This document shows positions 5,077-5,984 of a DNA stretch of 5,984 nt, piece by piece. The number at the start of each line of letters is the position of its first letter. Position 1 is the stretch's first letter. The stretch comes from a bacterium (GTDB lineage: Bacteria; SM23-31; JAUVVT01): positions 1 to 5,984 of the forward strand of contig JAUVVT010000139.1 of NCBI GenBank assembly GCA_030604505.1. The letters are read 5' to 3'. The notes beneath the pieces are model-generated. The model did no database searches and had not been told where the DNA came from. It saw nothing but the letters and a program-made list of their open reading frames with translations. The translations under genes were made by a program, and so were the position numbers.

Positions 5077-5984
5077 ATGGAAGCAAGACATCAGTTATTT
5101 GTTGTATTATTATGTTTGTTACTGGTAATAATAGCAGGCGCATTCGGATACAGGTATCTCGGTGATGAAGGAATGACGTGGATTGATGCCTTCTATCATA
5201 CAATCCTTACAATCTCATCGATCGGGTATACGGATACCGGATTTGGCAATACTCAAATTCAAAAGTTCTACGGGGCATTGTTTATGGCTTTGTGTCTTGT
5301 TGCACTTGCTATAACTGCTGCTGCTTTTGTATCATTTTTTGTTCAATCAAAAGTACATAAAACGGTCTGGGAGGTAATTATGACCGTAAAAATGACGTTT
5401 AAACGTGAACATTTCGTGATTTTTGGAGTAAATCACGTGAGTCCTTACATAATAGGAGAGTTTCATAAAACAAAAACTCCATTTTGTGTGGTAACTTTAA
5501 AAGAAGATATTATAGCTGATTTAATGCATAAATATCCAGGATTGATTATTTTTCATCATGAAAAAAGATATTTTACAGACGATATCTTTGAGAAAGTAAA
5601 GATAGGAAATGCTGTTGCAGCTATAATAGACCTTGGTAATGATGAAACAAACCATATTACTGCGGACTTGATTAAAGAAAAGAATCCTGATATTAAGATA
5701 CTCTCTGTCAGTGAGGAGACTACTTATGCTCCGATTATGCAGAAAAGGATAAATCATGTGGTGAACCCGCATTTTATGTGTGCTATGAGACTTGCCTCTC
5801 TTGCGAAGAGACCGAGTGTCGTAACCCACCTTGACAGAATGCTTTATAAAAAAGACGGCATATATAGAATAGAGGAGGTAAAAGTAAAAAGTAATTCTTC
5901 CATTATAGGCAAAACCCTCGGTGAAATTGATTTTCCAAAAAAACTTAATCTGATTGTTACTGAGATAATGAAACCAACTTGTGA
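5077..5984 (+). CDS. Two-helix potassium channel with RCK (TrkA-N/TrkA-C) regulatory domain, 3' end outside the window
   Basis: The first 302 residues are visible. They comprise helix 1 (about 6-24), a pore helix and filter (38-53), helix 2 (about 65-90), an intracellular linker, an RCK N-lobe (about 111-255), and the start of a TrkA-C domain (about 262 on, with I-I-G-K-T-L at 276-281). This is the MthK-like layout in which a cytoplasmic ring gates a K+ pore. Matches include A-A-I-I-D-L-G-N-D-E-T-N (181-192) and V-V-N-P (228-231). Two key sites are altered. The filter reads S-I-G-Y-T-D (48-53) instead of T-V-G-Y-G-D. The nucleotide loop reads G-V-N-H-V-S (117-122) instead of GxGxxG, and the usual acidic residue after the second strand is missing (C-V-V-T-L, 137-141). 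The gene may therefore be a channel with different selectivity or ligand. The ATG at 5077 has no clear ribosome site. It closes the trio, 34 bases after the hydrolase. Confidence 0.88.
   Translation, partial: MEARHQLFVVLLCLLLVIIAGAFGYRYLGDEGMTWIDAFYHTILTISSIGYTDTGFGNTQIQKFYGALFMALCLVALAITAAAFVSFFVQSKVHKTVWEVIMTVKMTFKREHFVIFGVNHVSPYIIGEFHKTKTPFCVVTLKEDIIADLMHKYPGLIIFHHEKRYFTDDIFEKVKIGNAVAAIIDLGNDETNHITADLIKEKNPDIKILSVSEETTYAPIMQKRINHVVNPHFMCAMRLASLAKRPSVVTHLDRMLYKKDGIYRIEEVKVKSNSSIIGKTLGEIDFPKKLNLIVTEIMKPTC

Noticed and set aside
5521..5829. Minus-strand open frame of 102 codons inside the channel gene
   Set aside because: It is fully antisense to the RCK domain, whose family match is clear, and its translation shows no family features.

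Overview
The window is AT-rich bacterial DNA with all recognisable genes on the plus strand. It holds six genes: the 3' end of khpA, a large unrecognised repeat protein, a sodium:solute symporter, and a closely spaced trio (small two-helix membrane protein, metallo-beta-lactamase-fold hydrolase, two-helix K+ channel cut by the right edge). The host cannot be placed to phylum from this sequence. Two genes have clear Shine-Dalgarno sites (symporter, small membrane protein). The others lack one at the first ATG.

Left part (1-436): the end of a KhpA-type KH-domain RNA-binding protein is followed by a TATAAT box, a small hairpin and a textbook intrinsic terminator (256-289). A second perfect hairpin at 321-344 could stop transcription from either side. 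The interval could hide a short structured RNA, but that is unproven.

Middle part (437-3969): the 539-residue protein is an all-helical solenoid that reads as 14 degenerate TPR-length units. They are arranged as five ~34-residue units, four longer ones (42-46) and five ~34-residue units. It matches no family I can name. The symporter after it has the family's transmembrane core, but its ion- and sugar-site residues differ from the galactose transporter of Vibrio. It is visibly richer in GC than the solenoid gene.

Right part (3970-5984): a plausible promoter precedes a leader with two back-to-back hairpins in a locally GC-rich patch. The leader leads into the trio, with gaps of 9 and 34 bases that suggest one transcript. 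The hydrolase has every metal ligand of a glyoxalase II-like enzyme. The channel is unusual in two places: its selectivity filter reads S-I-G-Y-T-D instead of T-V-G-Y-G-D, and its RCK domain has lost the glycine-rich nucleotide loop. The best candidates for something new are the solenoid protein, the altered channel and the structured leader. No CRISPR array, tRNA, rRNA or insertion sequence was seen.
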